From Pyxidicoccus trucidator (GTDB lineage: Bacteria; Myxococcota; Myxococcia; Myxococcales; Myxococcaceae), in NCBI RefSeq assembly GCF_010894435.1, contig NZ_JAAIXZ010000001.1:214222-278221 (forward strand): DNA of 64,000 nucleotides. The letters run 5' to 3'. Shown here in pieces: positions 34,496-43,527 of this stretch. Numbering within the stretch: position 1 is the first letter of the stretch; the number at the start of each line of letters is the position of its first letter. The notes below the pieces were generated by a model. The model searched no databases, had not been told where the DNA came from, and saw only the letters and a program-made list of their open reading frames with translations. The position numbers were made by a program, and so were the translations under genes.

Positions 34496-36715
34496 TCAGG
34501 CCGGCCCCTGGGTGTCCTTGAGCAGCAGCGAGAGGTAGCGGGAGAAGTCGATGGAGCCGAGGTCGGCCTGCTCACGCGCCTGCGCCTCCTGGCTCCAGTG
34601 GAGGTCGGCGCAGTGACGCCGGGCGGCGGTGAGCTCCACGTCCAGCGCGTCCACGCTGTCGGTCCGCGCCTTCAGCTCCCGGGTGAGGACCTCGAACTCC
34701 TGGTCGATTTCCGCGGTCCTCACCGGCTCCTCGCGCCGGAGCGCCTCCTCCTCGGCGTCTTTCCAAGCCTCCAGGGACTCCCGCTGCTCGGCGAAGCGCG
34801 CGGCCAGGGACTCGGAGCGGTGCGCGAACTCCTCCCGCATCGCCGCCATCCGCGCCTCCACCTGGGTCTGTTGGGTGGCCCAGGTGCTCTCGAGTGACTT
34901 CCGCTGGTCCGCGGGGAGCTCTTGCGGCATCGACTCGCGCGCCGACCGCGCCACGTCGTCACGCCACCGAATCAGGGCGAGCCGCTGCTCGCTGTCGAGC
35001 CCCTCGACGGTCATGAGACTGTCCCAGGTGACATCCTCCGCGGTCATGAGTCCTGCCTTGCGCAGCAGGGCTCTCAGCTTCCGGGGACTGCCCACCTCGT
35101 CGAGGCGGACCATCACAAGCTCAGCACGCTGAAGCGCCCTGGAGAGGTGCTCGGCCTGAAGCACCCGCAGGGCCTCCGCGATGGCCGCCGTGGGGTAGCT
35201 GGCGAGGTCCCGCTGCCGCACGAGCTTCGCCATCCGGGCCGACTGCTCCGCCGAGAGCACCTCGCGCTTACGGTGCTCCCGCGCGTCCAGCTCACGCCGC
35301 CGCTCGGTGAGCCGCGCGAGCGAGGACTCGTGCGCCTCGCGGACCTCACGGGCCTGTTCGAAGAGTTGGTCCCTCTGGCGCCGCAACCCATCCAGGGAGG
35401 CCAGCAGTTGCGTGCAGCGCGCCTGCGTCTCCTTCTCCAGCCGGGCCCGCTCCGCCACGAGCCGGCGGAGCCCTTCCTCCGCCTCCGCCAGTTCTCGCCG
35501 CGTCCGCGCGAGGTCTGCTTCGAGCTGGCGACGCCGGGCGACGAGTTCCTGCCGCTGGAACGAGGCACGCGCCCACACCCACCCCAGCCCTCCCGAGAGT
35601 CCCAGCCCCACCAGCCAGGCGGGTGACATGGCCGCGGACAGGACGGCGGACAGGCCCCCCGCGAGCAGGAAGCCATTGGCCATCTGCCGGTCCGCGAGCG
35701 GCACCGAGGTGAGGACCGGCGAGGTGCTGGGGACGGGGAACGTGAAGCGGGCCACCTCGCCAGCGGCCGTCGGTGGCGCGAGGCGCTCCGGGGCGTCCTC
35801 CCGGCCGAGGACAGAGAGGTCCGCGCCGGACAGCAGCGGCACCTGGGCCGGTTGGCTCGGCAGCACCGAGCGCAGGAAGTAGGAAGCGAGCACCTTCACC
35901 GGCTCATGGCGGGAGCCCAGCAGGGCCTGGAGCAGCGGGGAGCGCTCCCCCTCGACGAAGTCCTTCTTGCGGAACAGCAGGCAGTCATCGCCACCGTGGA
36001 ATCGCTCCCAGAGCGAGGGCTCGTGGGCCAGGGCGACCAGGGAGAGCCACACCACCCAGGCCGAGAAGTGGTCCAGCCGCCCGTGCAGGAAGCCCCCGTC
36101 GCGGTCCGGGTGCTGGTAGTTGGCGTGCCCCCGCTCATGGCTCCAGCGCCCTTCGAGCGCGGGGACGAACATGCCGTCGTAGTCCACCAGGCGCAGCCCT
36201 CCGGGCGTGATGACCACGTTGCCGTGCTGGAGGTCACCGTGCGCCATGCGAGCCCGTCGCAAGTCCCCCAGCAGGTCCACCCAGGCGGCGGCCAGGTCGA
36301 AGAGCGCCTTCGGGGACTCGCGGTGCTTCTCGACGTATTGGCCCAGCGACTCGCCCTGGACCCACTCCATCTTCACGATGGGGAACCACCGGCCCTGCAC
36401 CTGGATGCCCTGGGTGAGGAAGGCCACGTCGACGGTGTAGGGCAGTCGGTGGATGGCCAGGTGCCGGATGAGTTCCTGGTAGCGCGCCTGCTGGTCGGGC
36501 TGGATGGGCCGCGTGAAGCAGCGGACGGCCCAGGCCCGCTCGCCACGGCAGAGCTTGTAGACGGTCGCGAAGTTCCCCGCGCGCGGCCGGGGCATCCCCG
36601 CCAGGGCTCCCGTCTCCATCAGCTCCGGCAGCGCGTCCTGGAGCTCGGGGTCGGAGAAGGCCTGGCGCGGGTTCTGGACGGCCGCCAGATATTCGCTGTC
36701 GGAAGGAAGGCTCAT
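34496..36715 (-). CDS. YegI-type protein kinase with coiled coil and helix-hairpin-helix region (TerY-P triad)
   Basis: A 739-residue protein. The N-terminal kinase-like domain (about 45-300) has ARCFT-type ATP-Lys context (WAVRCF), catalytic loop HGDLQHGNVVI and DYDG in place of DFG. A hydrophobic pair of helices (about 340-375) follows, then a long coiled coil (about 380-520) and an HhH-like segment (about 545-595; LRALLRKAGLMTAEDV, MTVEGLDSEQRLALI), then more coiled coil. This is the architecture of COG4248 (E. coli YegI: kinase plus HhH). PP2C and vWA genes directly upstream complete the TerY-phosphorylation triad described for Ter-linked stress systems. HhH domains usually bind DNA. Confidence 0.85.
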   Translation of the reverse strand: MSLPSDSEYLAAVQNPRQAFSDPELQDALPELMETGALAGMPRPRAGNFATVYKLCRGERAWAVRCFTRPIQPDQQARYQELIRHLAIHRLPYTVDVAFLTQGIQVQGRWFPIVKMEWVQGESLGQYVEKHRESPKALFDLAAAWVDLLGDLRRARMAHGDLQHGNVVITPGGLRLVDYDGMFVPALEGRWSHERGHANYQHPDRDGGFLHGRLDHFSAWVVWLSLVALAHEPSLWERFHGGDDCLLFRKKDFVEGERSPLLQALLGSRHEPVKVLASYFLRSVLPSQPAQVPLLSGADLSVLGREDAPERLAPPTAAGEVARFTFPVPSTSPVLTSVPLADRQMANGFLLAGGLSAVLSAAMSPAWLVGLGLSGGLGWVWARASFQRQELVARRRQLEADLARTRRELAEAEEGLRRLVAERARLEKETQARCTQLLASLDGLRRQRDQLFEQAREVREAHESSLARLTERRRELDAREHRKREVLSAEQSARMAKLVRQRDLASYPTAAIAEALRVLQAEHLSRALQRAELVMVRLDEVGSPRKLRALLRKAGLMTAEDVTWDSLMTVEGLDSEQRLALIRWRDDVARSARESMPQELPADQRKSLESTWATQQTQVEARMAAMREEFAHRSESLAARFAEQRESLEAWKDAEEEALRREEPVRTAEIDQEFEVLTRELKARTDSVDALDVELTAARRHCADLHWSQEAQAREQADLGSIDFSRYLSLLLKDTQGPA

Positions 36716-36725
36716 GGGCCGGCGC

Positions 36726-37469
36726 TCACGCCCTCACGGTGAGCTGGAGGAGCGTCACGTCGTCGTTGCGCATGGCCTTCTCCGCGCGCAGGCGGGCGAC
36801 GAGCGCCTCGAACGCGGCCCTCCCCTCCTCCGAACCTGGGGCCGGGAGCGTCTTCCACGGGGCGTTGCCGCGCTCGTGCTCCGCGAGGAACCAGCAGGCC
36901 AGTGCATCCGTCATCAACAACAGCGTGTCCCCTTCCCGCAGCGCTCCCGAGGCCGTGCGCACCTGGGGCTCCACGCGCCCGTTCTGCTGGACATGGGTGG
37001 AGAGGAGGAAGGGCGTCGAGCCGAACGCGGCGGACTGCGCCAGGGGGAAGCTGGCCAGCAGCGCGTCCTGCCGCAGTTGAAACACGCAGGAGTCCCCCAC
37101 CGCTAACGCCTCCCAGGTTCCGACCCCGAGCCGCACGCCGAGGAGCGTGGCGAAGGCGCCCTCGCGGAGCTTCTCCTCCGCGTACCAGGGCAGCTGCTTG
37201 CCGCCGACGTGCTGGTGCCACTGCTGCTGGAGCGTGGGGAGGACGGAGAGGAGTCCCCCGGCATCCCGGACGTCACCCTGGGAGAAGGCCCGTGCCAGCA
37301 GCCCGGCCCAGAAGCCCGAGAAGAGGCTCTCCGTCGCGCCGTCGGCGACAGCCACGTGGAGCGGCGTGCCTTCGAGCAGGCTCACGTCCCGGGGCGCGTA
37401 GGCGTCCTCGTTCTCGGAAGGCTGGTTCCCCTCTTTCTGCAGTGACACGGCTTCGATGCTGAGTCGCAC
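36726..37469 (-). CDS. PP2C-type protein phosphatase (PphC/YegK-like, TerY-P triad)
   Basis: A 247-residue PP2C-like phosphatase. Metal-binding motifs are NEDAY near the N-terminus, VADGA (DGxxx, for DGMGG), VGDSCVF and RNDDVTLL at the end. Its divergent second motif is typical of the PP2C_2 group that includes E. coli PphC (YegK). The start is a GTG. It sits 21 bases after the vWA gene and 10 bases before the kinase, so the kinase/phosphatase pair probably sets the phosphorylation state of the vWA protein. Confidence 0.88.
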   Translation of the reverse strand: MRLSIEAVSLQKEGNQPSENEDAYAPRDVSLLEGTPLHVAVADGATESLFSGFWAGLLARAFSQGDVRDAGGLLSVLPTLQQQWHQHVGGKQLPWYAEEKLREGAFATLLGVRLGVGTWEALAVGDSCVFQLRQDALLASFPLAQSAAFGSTPFLLSTHVQQNGRVEPQVRTASGALREGDTLLLMTDALACWFLAEHERGNAPWKTLPAPGSEEGRAAFEALVARLRAEKAMRNDDVTLLQLTVRA

Positions 37470-37490
37470 GGCGTCCCCGAAGCGAAGGCC

Positions 37491-38324
37491 CTAGCGGAGG
37501 TTGCTGGGGCGCGTCCCGATGTTCAGGAACTTGATGAGCGAGATGATGTCCGCGTTGAAGACGAAGCCCCGCGCGCCCTCGGTGACGGTGAGCCCCTCCT
37601 CCTTCGCGGCCGACAGCATGCCCGGCGTGAGCGGGCTGGAGAGCTGGAAGAGGAGCCGGGCGTGCTCGTCCGGAAGGCCCGCGTCCGTGCTGGGGAACTG
37701 GATGGGGTGCTGCGTGCGCGCCGACAGGTGCACGTTGAGCAGGAGCACCGAGCCGTCCGCGCTGCGCATCCCGCGAAGCTCGGAGGCGATGCCCGTGGGG
37801 TCTCCATCGGTGGCCTGTCCGTCGGAGATGTTCACCACGATGGGCGGGAAGCCCTCGGGATGCTGGCGCAGCCAGTCACCGACAATGCCCGTCGCGCGGG
37901 CCAGGGCCTGACACATGGGCGTCGCGCCATTCGCCACCGACTCGAACCAGACGGGGAAGCGGACCTTCTCGCGCACCAGGCCGCCCATGCCGTCCTCACG
38001 CTCGCGCGTGCGCTCCTCCAGCCGCGCCGGGGCGTGGCCAATCTCGCTGATGGGGACGAGGCTCCGGCCCGCCAGTGCTCCCCGGAAGGCGGGGCCGACC
38101 TCAGCGCCGTAGCCCAGCACGCCCAGGTGGAAGTAGTCGCGGATGCCCTCCTCGCGGGCGCACCGGACCACCAGGTTCTGCAGCAGCCGGTTGGTGACGT
38201 CCGCCACCCCGTCCGCCTTGCGCCGCTGCGAGCCGCTGAAGGGCTCCTCCATGGACCCGGACTGGTCGATGAGGATGAGGATGCATGCCGGGTGCGTGCG
38301 GTTGATCTCCGCCGAGTAAGCCAT
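37491..38324 (-). CDS. vWA-domain protein (TerY/YegL-like, TerY-P triad)
   Basis: A 277-residue protein that is one von Willebrand A domain with extensions. The MIDAS residues are visible: DQSGSM (DxSxS) at about residue 19, the Thr in NGATPM and the Asp in NISDGQ. Related proteins are E. coli YegL and TerY. It has no signal peptide, so it acts in the cytoplasm, presumably as a Mg-dependent scaffold controlled by the adjacent kinase and phosphatase. GAGG lies before the ATG. The DNA polymerase gene ends 113 bases upstream on the same strand. Confidence 0.9.
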   Translation of the reverse strand: MAYSAEINRTHPACILILIDQSGSMEEPFSGSQRRKADGVADVTNRLLQNLVVRCAREEGIRDYFHLGVLGYGAEVGPAFRGALAGRSLVPISEIGHAPARLEERTREREDGMGGLVREKVRFPVWFESVANGATPMCQALARATGIVGDWLRQHPEGFPPIVVNISDGQATDGDPTGIASELRGMRSADGSVLLLNVHLSARTQHPIQFPSTDAGLPDEHARLLFQLSSPLTPGMLSAAKEEGLTVTEGARGFVFNADIISLIKFLNIGTRPSNLR

Positions 38325-38437
38325 GGTGCCTCATCAAGCCGAGGTGTCGGAGGGGGAAAGCGTAGTGCACCCGGGCATGACGGGACAGCGAGACTCCGGG
38401 CCACCGGGTTCACTCGGAGTCGGGGCCCCGGCCCCGG

Positions 38438-40900
38438 TCATCCGGCCGTGTCTCCGGCGTCCTCCGCTTGCGGCTCCCGCAGCACCGTGAGCACCGGCCG
38501 GGCCTTCGAGAGGAGTGGCGCGAAGAGGGAGGGCTGGCCAGGGTCGTCGAACACCGTCGCGAAGTCCTCAGGCGCCAGCGCACGCACCAGCCGGGCGGCG
38601 AAGGTCTCCCGCAGCAGCCGCACGTAGTATTCGGTGTCGTAGTCGCGTGGGTCTGCCGCGCTGCCGGCGTCACGGTCGTCCTCCGGGTCGGGTAACAGGC
38701 CCGCGCGTCCGCCTACCGCGCGGTACACCCGCACGCGCTCGCCCACGGCCCAGTCCTTCCGCCCGCCCGCCAGCATCGCCTCGTAGGACAGCTCGCGCCG
38801 ACGCTCGCGGAGGGCGTGGTACTGCGACGGGCTCTTGGTCAACCGCACCCGCGACGACACGTCGAAGGTGGGGACCTGCCTGCGACGCAGCGCCATCACC
38901 GTCGAGACATAGGCCTCGCGCACGCCAGGGATGTCCCCTTCGAGGAGGCAGCGCAGCGCCCGGCGCAGGAATTCCTCGCCGAAGGGCTCCGCCCGGCTGG
39001 AGCGGAAGGCCACGCCTCGCAGGACGAGGGGCCCGTCGTAGGGCTGGAGCGCGTAGTTCTTCGGCTCGTGCGAGAGCATCGCCGCGTAGCGCCCGTCGAA
39101 CTCCAGCTTGACGCGGGGCGGGAGCAGCGCGGCGACCTCGGAGACCACGCGCCGCTCGTCCAGCTCGCGCCAGTCGTCCGGCACCGCGAAGTACACGCCG
39201 TCCGTGTCGGCCTCCAGCAGCGTGACGCCCCGCCGCGCCAGCTCCCGGCACAGCAGCCCCAGCACCTCGCGCCCGTGCCGCGTCACCTCGTTGGCGGCGT
39301 GGACGTCCGCGAAGCGCGTGAGCCCCACCGCGCCCAGGTAGCCATAGGCGGAGTTGACGACAATCTTCATCGCCGCGGAGAGCGCCTCGTGGGTGTGCCG
39401 CTCCGGAGAGCCGGGCGCCGCCGCCTTCGCCTTGGCTTTCGCCTCCAGCCGCTGGTCCACCAGCCGGTCCACCAGCGCGAGCAGCACGCCGAGCCTGTCC
39501 CTGCGCGGGCCGATGCGGTACTGGCGCATCAGCGAGGGGTAGAGGCTCGCGACGTCCGCCTTCACCACGTGACGGGCGACTCCGGTGGCGAACAGGTGCA
39601 GCGCCGCGCCGCTGTGGGACGTGCCGTCTCCCTCCTCGTGCGCGGGCAGCGCCGCCCCCGCCCGGAGGTAGGCGCGCACCAGCAGCGGGTCCAGCACGCC
39701 CGTGGCGGGCCCCGCATCCGCGAGGCGCTCGTAGCGGCGCGGCGCCATTCGGGCCAGCGCGAAGGCGGCCCCGCCCAGCAGGCGCGCGAGGCCCGCGGCT
39801 TCGTGCACGTCGTCGCGGGCATAGCGCCGCACCCGCTCGGGGTCTTTCTGGAAGACCTCGTACACCTTCGGGCCAGGGATGTGCTCCCGCTCCGGCCCGG
39901 CGAGGCCGAGGTGCTTCGCGACGACCTTGAGGCCGTGGCCCGGCAAATCGCGCGCGGAGAAGTCGTGCCGCAGCACCGCGTCCAGCGTGTCGATGAGCTC
40001 GCGGCCCGGCACCGTGTAGCGGCTGCGGCGCATGGCGTCCGAGCGGCCTCGCCCCACGACGGCCCCTCGCGAGGCCGGACGCTGCCGCAGCCCCGGCGAG
40101 CCGGCGCGGCCCAGCCCGAGCGGCACGTCGAGCACCTTCGCCCTGCGCGCGAGGAAGGGCAGGTCGAAGCCGTGCAGGTTGTGGTTCTCGATGACGTCCG
40201 GGTCGTGGAAGCGGATGCGCTCCATCAACCGCCGGAGGAGGTCGGCCTCGGCGGCATCGTCGTCCCCGTGCGCGTCGAGCACCTCCGTGCCTCCCGCCGG
40301 GTCTCGGAGCGCCACCAGGAAGATGCGGTCCCTGTCGGGGTCAAGCCCCGTCGTCTCCAGGTCGAACTGGAGCCGGTGCAGTTCATGGAAGCCCAGGTCG
40401 CGGAAGTACGTGCGCCCGGTGGCGATGAGGTACTGCTCCTCCGGCGGCAGCGAGAGCGCGGTGTTGGCGTCGAGGTCCCGCAGGTGCCCGAAGGGCCGCC
40501 CCAGCCGCCGCGAGGCCCCGTGCAGCACGGCCCCCGCCAGCGCGCGCCCGTCCTCCGCGCGGACGAGGTAGCGGAGCGCGCCGGGCCCCTCCAGCTCCTC
40601 CCACGTCACGCGGTTCGGCGCGGGGCCTTCCCGCTCGGTGCGGAGCCGGGACCCCAGGTGCGCGAGGTCTTCCAGCGAGGACAGGAGGAGCCAGGGCCGG
40701 AAGCGCACGTCCTCGCGCACCAGCCCGACCGTCCCGGGCAGCCGCCGCCACACGAAGGCCCGACCGTCCGGCTCCGCCCACACCGAGACGATGCCCGGAG
40801 TCGGGTCCCAGCCCCACAACCACTCATCCTCCATCGGGTTGGTCATGAGGGTGGAAACGGGGGCGGCGCCCCTTCGCGGGTAACAGTCGAGAACGCTCAT
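38438..40900 (-). CDS. Family B DNA polymerase (Pol II-like) with 3'-5' exonuclease
   Basis: An 820-residue DNA polymerase. The exonuclease motifs are Exo I FDLETTGLD (about 178), Exo II ENHNLHGFDLPF (about 237) and Exo III YARDDVHEA (about 358). The polymerase motifs are A KADVASLYPSL (about 446), B KIVVNSAYGYLG (about 513) and C EADTDGVYF (about 561). All catalytic acidic residues are present, so both activities are expected. It is about the size of E. coli Pol II (783 residues), which replicates past damage. ATG 40900 has GGAGAGG before it; Met at 40846 is an alternative. It is the first gene in line with the TerY-P triad and diverges from the WYL regulator. Confidence 0.93.
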   Translation of the reverse strand: MSVLDCYPRRGAAPVSTLMTNPMEDEWLWGWDPTPGIVSVWAEPDGRAFVWRRLPGTVGLVREDVRFRPWLLLSSLEDLAHLGSRLRTEREGPAPNRVTWEELEGPGALRYLVRAEDGRALAGAVLHGASRRLGRPFGHLRDLDANTALSLPPEEQYLIATGRTYFRDLGFHELHRLQFDLETTGLDPDRDRIFLVALRDPAGGTEVLDAHGDDDAAEADLLRRLMERIRFHDPDVIENHNLHGFDLPFLARRAKVLDVPLGLGRAGSPGLRQRPASRGAVVGRGRSDAMRRSRYTVPGRELIDTLDAVLRHDFSARDLPGHGLKVVAKHLGLAGPEREHIPGPKVYEVFQKDPERVRRYARDDVHEAAGLARLLGGAAFALARMAPRRYERLADAGPATGVLDPLLVRAYLRAGAALPAHEEGDGTSHSGAALHLFATGVARHVVKADVASLYPSLMRQYRIGPRRDRLGVLLALVDRLVDQRLEAKAKAKAAAPGSPERHTHEALSAAMKIVVNSAYGYLGAVGLTRFADVHAANEVTRHGREVLGLLCRELARRGVTLLEADTDGVYFAVPDDWRELDERRVVSEVAALLPPRVKLEFDGRYAAMLSHEPKNYALQPYDGPLVLRGVAFRSSRAEPFGEEFLRRALRCLLEGDIPGVREAYVSTVMALRRRQVPTFDVSSRVRLTKSPSQYHALRERRRELSYEAMLAGGRKDWAVGERVRVYRAVGGRAGLLPDPEDDRDAGSAADPRDYDTEYYVRLLRETFAARLVRALAPEDFATVFDDPGQPSLFAPLLSKARPVLTVLREPQAEDAGDTAG

Positions 40901-40949
40901 GATGCAAGCCTCTCCGTGCACGCGATGCAAGGTGCAGCCCCGCGCCGTG

Positions 40950-40967
40950 TGACGGTGTGGACCGTCA
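40950..40967. promoter_or_regulatory. Inverted repeat TGACGG-N6-CCGTCA
   Basis: A perfect 6-bp inverted repeat in the 110-base region between the polymerase and WYL regulator genes, 33 bases (centre to centre) from the TGACA palindrome. The TGAC half-sites are shared, so it may be a variant site for the same protein. Confidence 0.4.
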
Positions 40968-40983
40968 TCTTGAGGCATGGGTG

Positions 40984-40999
40984 TGACAGTGGTATGTCA
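40984..40999. promoter_or_regulatory. Inverted repeat TGACA-N6-TGTCA upstream of the WYL regulator
   Basis: TGACAGTGGTATGTCA plus GGTTT. It ends 11 bases before the WYL start codon and matches the site at 30128-30143 in both half-sites and flanks. This is the likely autoregulatory operator of the WYL protein. Confidence 0.6.
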
Positions 41000-41010
41000 G
41001 GTTTCATCCC

Positions 41011-41658
41011 ATGCAGCGCACCGAGCGACTCTTCGCCCTCGCCGAGTACCTCCGGGGTCGCCGCACGGGAGTCACCGCGGAGACGCTGGCCGAGCGCTTC
41101 GGTGTCACCATCCGGACGATTTATCGGGACCTGGATGCGCTGCGCGCCGCCGCCATGCCGCTGGCCGCCGAGCGCGGGCGCGGGGGTGGCTATGCGCTGG
41201 ACCGCAGCTATAGCCTTCCCCCCGTGAATTTCACTGCTCGCGAGGCCGCGCTCATCGTGGCGCTGGGGCGCTTTGCCATCGACATGCGCCTGCTGCCGTT
41301 CACCGACACGCTGGAGTCCGCGCTCGACAAGGTGCGCTCCGCGCTGTCCACGTCCGCGCAGCGAGAGCTGCTCACGCGGCTGAAGGAGCTGTCGTTCCTC
41401 GGCGTGCCGGCGCTCCCCGCCCGGAAGGCCGTGCGCGAGGCCATCGAGCGCGCGTGGTTCGAGCAGCAGCCGCTCCGCATCACCTACGTCGACGGGAACT
41501 ACCTGGAGACGACGCGCGACGTCCGCGTCATGTCCGTCATCATGGACCGGCACGAGACACGGATTGACTGCGTCGAGCTGGGAAAGGGCAAGGAGGAGCG
41601 CCGCCCCTTCCGGTTGGACCGCATCACCCAGGCCGAGGTGCTGCGCGGCACGCCCTGA
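41011..41658 (+). CDS. HTH-WYL transcriptional regulator (YafY type)
   Basis: A 215-residue regulator. The N-terminal DeoR-like winged HTH (about 1-60; GVTAETLAERFGVTIRTIYR) is followed by a helical linker and a WYL-like domain (about 135-215), where LRITYVDGN replaces the canonical WYL strand start. WYL domains sense ligands such as nucleotides or nucleic-acid fragments in several characterised cases. It diverges from the polymerase/TerY-P operon, and palindromes lie between. It may control itself, that operon and the distant GFA gene. Confidence 0.92.
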   Translation: MQRTERLFALAEYLRGRRTGVTAETLAERFGVTIRTIYRDLDALRAAAMPLAAERGRGGGYALDRSYSLPPVNFTAREAALIVALGRFAIDMRLLPFTDTLESALDKVRSALSTSAQRELLTRLKELSFLGVPALPARKAVREAIERAWFEQQPLRITYVDGNYLETTRDVRVMSVIMDRHETRIDCVELGKGKEERRPFRLDRITQAEVLRGTP

Positions 41659-41682
41659 GCACGGCTCCGCTGCACCCCGAAG

Positions 41683-42414
41683 CTACCGCTTGCCGGACGA
41701 CCGGGCCTTGCGAGCCACGGGAGCATCCGCCCGGGGCCTGCGTGCCGGAGGCAGTCCATCCGCGCGAGTGCGCCCGCCGCGCCGCGCGGCCTCCTGCTCC
41801 GGCTGGAGGTAGCCGAGCACCAGCGCGCACAGCTCGTCCACGAAGGCCTCGCGGGTGAGGTACTCGGGACGGTCCGTCAGCGCCACGTGGGTGAGGGACT
41901 CCACGGTGCTGACGATGATGAAGGTGGCCATGTCCAAATCACGCGGCCGGAGCTCTCGCGCGTGGGGCTCCAGGAAGGACCGCACCACCCGGAGGATTCG
42001 CACGGCGTAGGGGTCCACCTGCTGGAACTGCCGCATCCGGGGCAGCTGCTCCACCAGCACCTGGTGCAGCCGCGGGTTGGCGGCCTTGCTCGCGAGCACC
42101 TGACGGATGAGCAGCCGGAGCGCTTCGCGCAGCGTCGCTCCCGACATCTTGGAGATGCCCTCCTCCAGTTCGGCGAGGCCCGCGGCCCGGTAGCGCTCCA
42201 TCACCGCCATCACCAGCGCCTCCTTGCTGGAGAAGTACTGGTACACCGAGCCCACGCTCACCCCGGCCACGCGCGCGACGTGGTTGGTGCTCACGGCGTC
42301 GTAGCCATCCTTGACCAGAACCTGAGCGGTCGCCGTGACGATGACATCGCACGTCGCCTGCGCGCGGGACTGGCGCGGCTTCCTCCGAGGGGCGAGCGGG
42401 GCTGCGGACTTCAT
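41683..42414 (-). CDS. TetR-family transcriptional regulator
   Basis: A 243-residue TetR protein with a basic, Ala/Pro-rich start, an HTH (about 35-62; VSTNHVARVAGVSVGSVYQYF shortened here to AGVSVGSVYQYF) and a C-terminal ligand domain. The last 30 residues are very Arg-rich. It diverges from the SDR at 42485 and converges with the WYL gene (24 bases). GTGAG/CTCAC palindromes lie in the 70-base promoter region. Confidence 0.93.
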   Translation of the reverse strand: MKSAAPLAPRRKPRQSRAQATCDVIVTATAQVLVKDGYDAVSTNHVARVAGVSVGSVYQYFSSKEALVMAVMERYRAAGLAELEEGISKMSGATLREALRLLIRQVLASKAANPRLHQVLVEQLPRMRQFQQVDPYAVRILRVVRSFLEPHARELRPRDLDMATFIIVSTVESLTHVALTDRPEYLTREAFVDELCALVLGYLQPEQEAARRGGRTRADGLPPARRPRADAPVARKARSSGKR

Positions 42415-42430
42415 GGCGGGCTCCTTCAGG

Positions 42431-42473
42431 AATGTGAGCGGTACGCGAGTTGAGAACGTGAGTCCGGGCTCAC
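42431..42473. promoter_or_regulatory. GTGAG/CTCAC inverted repeats (TetR operator candidate)
   Basis: GTGAG-N6-CTCAC at 42458-42473 abuts the SDR start region. A further half-site AATGTGAGC at 42431-42439 mirrors GCTCACATT at 42468-42476. Both genes start within 20 bases, so binding would block both. Confidence 0.5.
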
Positions 42474-42484
42474 ATTCTTAGCAC

Positions 42485-43345
42485 ATGACCACTTCGACTT
42501 CCCTGGCTCCCGCAGCACTCTTCTCTCACGGCCGCCGTGCCCTCATCACCGGCGCCTCTGGCGGCATTGGCGAGTCCTTCGCCCGACTCCTCGCCGCCCG
42601 TGGCATGGACCTGGTCCTGGTGGCGCGCTCGGAGGACAAGCTGCGCGCCCTGGCCGCGGAGCTGTCCCAGGCACATGGCATCCGCGCGGAGGTGCTGGCC
42701 ACGGACCTCAGCCGCCCCGGTGCCCCACGCGAGCTCCATGCCGCGTGCGAGGCGCGCGGCCTTCCGGTGGACCTGCTCATCAACAACGCGGGCTTCGGCT
42801 CGCATGGCCCCTTCGAGGCCAACTCCTTCGAGCGGGAGCATGAGCAGGTGATGCTCAACGTCACCGCGCTGGTGGACCTCACGCACCTGTTCCTGCCCGC
42901 CATGCTGTCGCGCGGAGCGGGCGGCGTGCTCAACGTCGCCTCCATCGCCGGCTACCAGCCGGTGCCGTACATGGCCGTCTACGCCGCGACCAAGGCGTTC
43001 GTACTCTCCTTCACCGAGGCGCTATGGGGAGAGACGCGGGAGCGCGGCGTGCGGGTGCTCGCGCTGTGCCCGGGGCCGGTGGAGACGGGCTTCTTCGACG
43101 CCGTGGGCTCTCGCGACGTGGCGGTGGGCCCCATGGCCACGCCCGAGCAGGTGGCGGCGCTGGGACTGCGCGCGCTGGAGCAGGGCCGCGCTTCCGTCGT
43201 ACCCGGCTGGCGCAACCGCTTCCAGTCGGCACTTCCCCGCTTCCTGCCCCGGACCCTCATCGTCCAGGTGGCAGCGAAGATGATGAAGCCCCGCGCGCCC
43301 GTGACGCCGGTGCTGGCTCCGAGTGCCAGCCCTGCGCGCAGGTAG
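42485..43345 (+). CDS. Short-chain dehydrogenase/reductase (SDR)
   Basis: A 286-residue classical [20 protein letters not shown], the Ser in [12 protein letters not shown] (YxxxK) and the PGPVETGF stretch after it. It resembles the DltE/YqjQ-like ketoreductase group of about 260-290 residues. Regulation by the divergent TetR is likely. It is the third SDR of the window with its own TetR. Confidence 0.93.
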   Translation: MTTSTSLAPAALFSHGRRALITGASGGIGESFARLLAARGMDLVLVARSEDKLRALAAELSQAHGIRAEVLATDLSRPGAPRELHAACEARGLPVDLLINNAGFGSHGPFEANSFEREHEQVMLNVTALVDLTHLFLPAMLSRGAGGVLNVASIAGYQPVPYMAVYAATKAFVLSFTEALWGETRERGVRVLALCPGPVETGFFDAVGSRDVAVGPMATPEQVAALGLRALEQGRASVVPGWRNRFQSALPRFLPRTLIVQVAAKMMKPRAPVTPVLAPSASPARR

Positions 43346-43527
43346 CGGCTGGCGCGGTCGATGGAGCGAAAGTTGGGGAGAGTCCTGGCCGAGCGTGGCC
43401 AGCGGCGCTTCCAGCGTGTCACCCGGGCCCGCGTCACCGCACGCTGTCCCCAGCGTGAGCATGGGGAGCAGCACGGGAAGGAACGCGGTCCGAACAGCCC
43501 GCTGGAAGCGGCCTGAGCGGAGGTCGC

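Noticed and set aside
38816..41227. Long plus-strand open frame (803 codons) opposite the DNA polymerase
   Set aside because: All six exonuclease/polymerase motifs are on the minus strand, and this frame also runs through the WYL gene in another frame.
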